From an uncultured Ruminococcus sp. (GTDB lineage: Bacteria; Bacillota; Clostridia; Oscillospirales; Ruminococcaceae), in assembly GCA_946188175.1 (NCBI GenBank), contig CAMHUJ010000139.1:1-5559 (forward strand): a DNA stretch of 5,559 nt, written 5' to 3'. Each line of letters begins with the position of its first letter. Position 1 is the first letter of the stretch. Positions 4,149-5,559 of this stretch are shown here, piece by piece. The notes under the pieces are model-generated. The model ran no database searches. It was not told the DNA's origin and worked only from the letters and a program-made list of their open reading frames with translations. Position numbers and translations under genes: made by a program.

Positions 4149-5559
4149 ATGGATACTTTTCTGGAGGATATGACCTATGTATTCAACCATGCAGTCAACA
4201 AGACGCTCAAAACCGTACCGCTCTTCCTGACGGTCATTCTGCTGCGGATTCTGATGAAGCATGTGCCGAAAAGGGTGCATGTCGCGCTCTGGAGCATTGC
4301 CGCGCTGGGACTGCTGCTGCCGACCGGAGTGTTCCCGAGCAGATTTACGCTGACGCCCAGCGCAACACCCGTTCCGTATCAGATTGTCTATGCGCAGAAG
4401 CCGCAGGTCGATACCGGTGTTCCGGTCATGGACAGCGCCGTCAATCCGCTTCTGACGCAGTTTGAAACAGACGGCTCCGACAGTGTGACGCCGCTGTATG
4501 TTGTGCAGTATATTGCAACAATTATCTGGCTCTGCGGCATCGCTATCCTCGCGGTCTATGCGGCCGGCAGTACGCTCCGGCTGCGTCTGCGGCTTCGCGG
4601 CGCTGTGCGGGATGCATCAGATAAGCGCGTATTTACAAGCAAAGCCTGCCAGACGCCGTTTCTCCTCGGGATTCTGCTGCCGCGCATCTATCTGCCGGAG
4701 AATCTGCCGGAGGAGGACCGCAGCGCCGTGCTGCTGCATGAGCATGCGCATCTGAAACGGCTCGATCATATCCGCAAGCTGATCTGGTTCATGATCGCCG
4801 CATACTACTGGTTCGATCCGCTGGTCTGGGTCGGCTGGCATCTGCTGACGAAGGATATCGAACTTGCCTGCGATGAACGTGTCATCCGCAAAATGGATGC
4901 ACCTGCGAAGAAAAGCTATGCCGAAGCGCTGCTGCGGTGCAGTCTGCCGGAGCACCCGAAGGCTGCCTGTCCGCTGGCATTCGGAGAGGTCGCGGTCAGG
5001 ACGCGGATTGCCGCCGTTGCAGCGTATCATAAGCCGGTGATCTGGCGGATTGCGCTTGCATCGCTGACCGTTCCGCTGACGGCGTTCGGTTTTCTGACCG
5101 ATCCGTATCCGGCGCGCTATATTCCTGACCGTGATATGTTCATCCGGTCGATTCAGGAGGAGACGCCGCGTACGCCGGAATCCGACATCCGTGTCTGCAA
5201 TTATCTCATTCTGGATTCTGCGTTTGAACCGTTCTATGACCGGCGGAAAATCAGTTATCATTACGCGGCGGTCCTCGTGCGCGATTATCGGATGCAGGAC
5301 GGAGAACCGGTGCTTGTCAGCGAAACATTCTCGCCTGTTTTTATGGGCTTTAAGCATGACTGGCCGCGCTTCTATGTTGATCTGGAGCGCGAGATACAGC
5401 AACCGGCATATTCTGCATATTCCCGGCTCATGCAATTTCATACGCTTTTTCCGGATATCGACCTGTCAGGCGAAAACTGGCGCATGAACTACAAAGCTGA
5501 CTACGCAGCACTGTCCGCAGGCTGTCAGCCGCCGGTTTCCGGTTCAGCAGACAATGCGT
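4149..5559 (+). CDS. BlaR1-like M56 family metallopeptidase receptor, partial (C-terminus beyond right edge)
   Basis: The frame is open from ATG at 4149 for 470 codons to the edge. The ATG is 4 bases past the repressor stop; a G-rich GGGGGGTGA (4136-4144) is the likely ribosome binding site, so translation is probably coupled. Membrane segments fall at ~22-38, 44-60, 116-140, 211-228 and 298-316. The zinc-protease domain shows PFLLGILLPRIYLP (170-183), HEHAH followed by LKRLDH (HEXXH, 197-201) and ELACDE (238-243), the BlaR1-type motif supplying the third zinc ligand. RTRIAAV near 284-290 resembles the BlaR1 segment before the last membrane helix. Family knowledge: such receptors transmit an outside signal into site-specific proteolysis that inactivates the BlaI partner. 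Residues ~317-470, predicted outside the cell, show no STxK, SxN or KTG motif of a penicillin-binding sensor and I do not recognise them. That could change beyond the edge. The fold is certain; the signal is not. Confidence 0.93.
   Translation, partial: MDTFLEDMTYVFNHAVNKTLKTVPLFLTVILLRILMKHVPKRVHVALWSIAALGLLLPTGVFPSRFTLTPSATPVPYQIVYAQKPQVDTGVPVMDSAVNPLLTQFETDGSDSVTPLYVVQYIATIIWLCGIAILAVYAAGSTLRLRLRLRGAVRDASDKRVFTSKACQTPFLLGILLPRIYLPENLPEEDRSAVLLHEHAHLKRLDHIRKLIWFMIAAYYWFDPLVWVGWHLLTKDIELACDERVIRKMDAPAKKSYAEALLRCSLPEHPKAACPLAFGEVAVRTRIAAVAAYHKPVIWRIALASLTVPLTAFGFLTDPYPARYIPDRDMFIRSIQEETPRTPESDIRVCNYLILDSAFEPFYDRRKISYHYAAVLVRDYRMQDGEPVLVSETFSPVFMGFKHDWPRFYVDLEREIQQPAYSAYSRLMQFHTLFPDIDLSGENWRMNYKADYAALSAGCQPPVSGSADNA

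Noticed and set aside
4617..5441. 274-codon open frame on the minus strand
   Set aside because: It is antisense to the M56 receptor gene, whose frame carries HEXXH, ELACDE and the membrane segments. The antisense product is Arg-rich and low in recognisable structure, as expected of a shadow frame in GC-biased coding DNA.

Overview
This window looks like chromosomal DNA of a low-to-moderate GC Gram-positive bacterium (Bacillota, probably class Clostridia; a gut Ruminococcaceae/Oscillospiraceae-type genome is a plausible guess, not shown). The grounds are strong AGGAGG-type ribosome binding sites, near-consensus TTGACA/TATAAT promoters with 17-bp spacers, a BlaI/M56 (BlaR1-like) regulatory pair, and AT-rich intergenic gaps between moderately GC-rich genes. 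I see no rRNA, tRNA, CRISPR array, insertion sequence or phage gene.

Layout from left to right. (1) Positions 1-1433, minus strand: the N-terminal 477 codons of a membrane-anchored GGDEF-EAL protein (cyclic-di-GMP turnover), cut by the left edge in the middle of its EAL domain. (2) Positions 1434-1810: a 377-base divergent intergenic region. It holds a strong minus-strand promoter with a roughly 140-nt leader for the GGDEF-EAL gene, two short palindromes, a weaker plus-strand promoter and a small hairpin leader. (3) Positions 1811-2140, plus strand: a 109-residue membrane protein of unknown function. (4) Positions 2166-2210: a long, imperfect bidirectional terminator shared by two convergent genes. 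(5) Positions 2217-3578, minus strand: a complete AzgA-type NCS2 purine permease. (6) Positions 3579-3784: a divergent promoter region. A consensus promoter drives the permease leftward. A TTGACA/TAGACT promoter drives the repressor operon rightward and is covered by two matching inverted repeats that look like repressor operators. (7) Positions 3785-4144 and 4149 to the right edge, plus strand: a BlaI/MecI-family repressor and, 4 bases later, a BlaR1-like M56 metallopeptidase receptor that runs off the window.

The clearest functional unit is the repressor-receptor operon. By analogy with BlaI/BlaR1, the membrane zinc protease would sense a signal and cause loss of the repressor, which would otherwise sit on the tandem dyads and shut down its own operon. 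The part of the receptor's C-terminal region visible here shows no penicillin-binding motif, so its signal is unknown. The GGDEF domain of the first protein departs from the consensus at several active-site positions and may serve as a regulatory partner of the EAL phosphodiesterase domain. I do not see a wholly new system. The points most worth following are the operators and sensor of the M56 pair, the degenerate GGDEF domain, and the structured leaders between 1434 and 1810.
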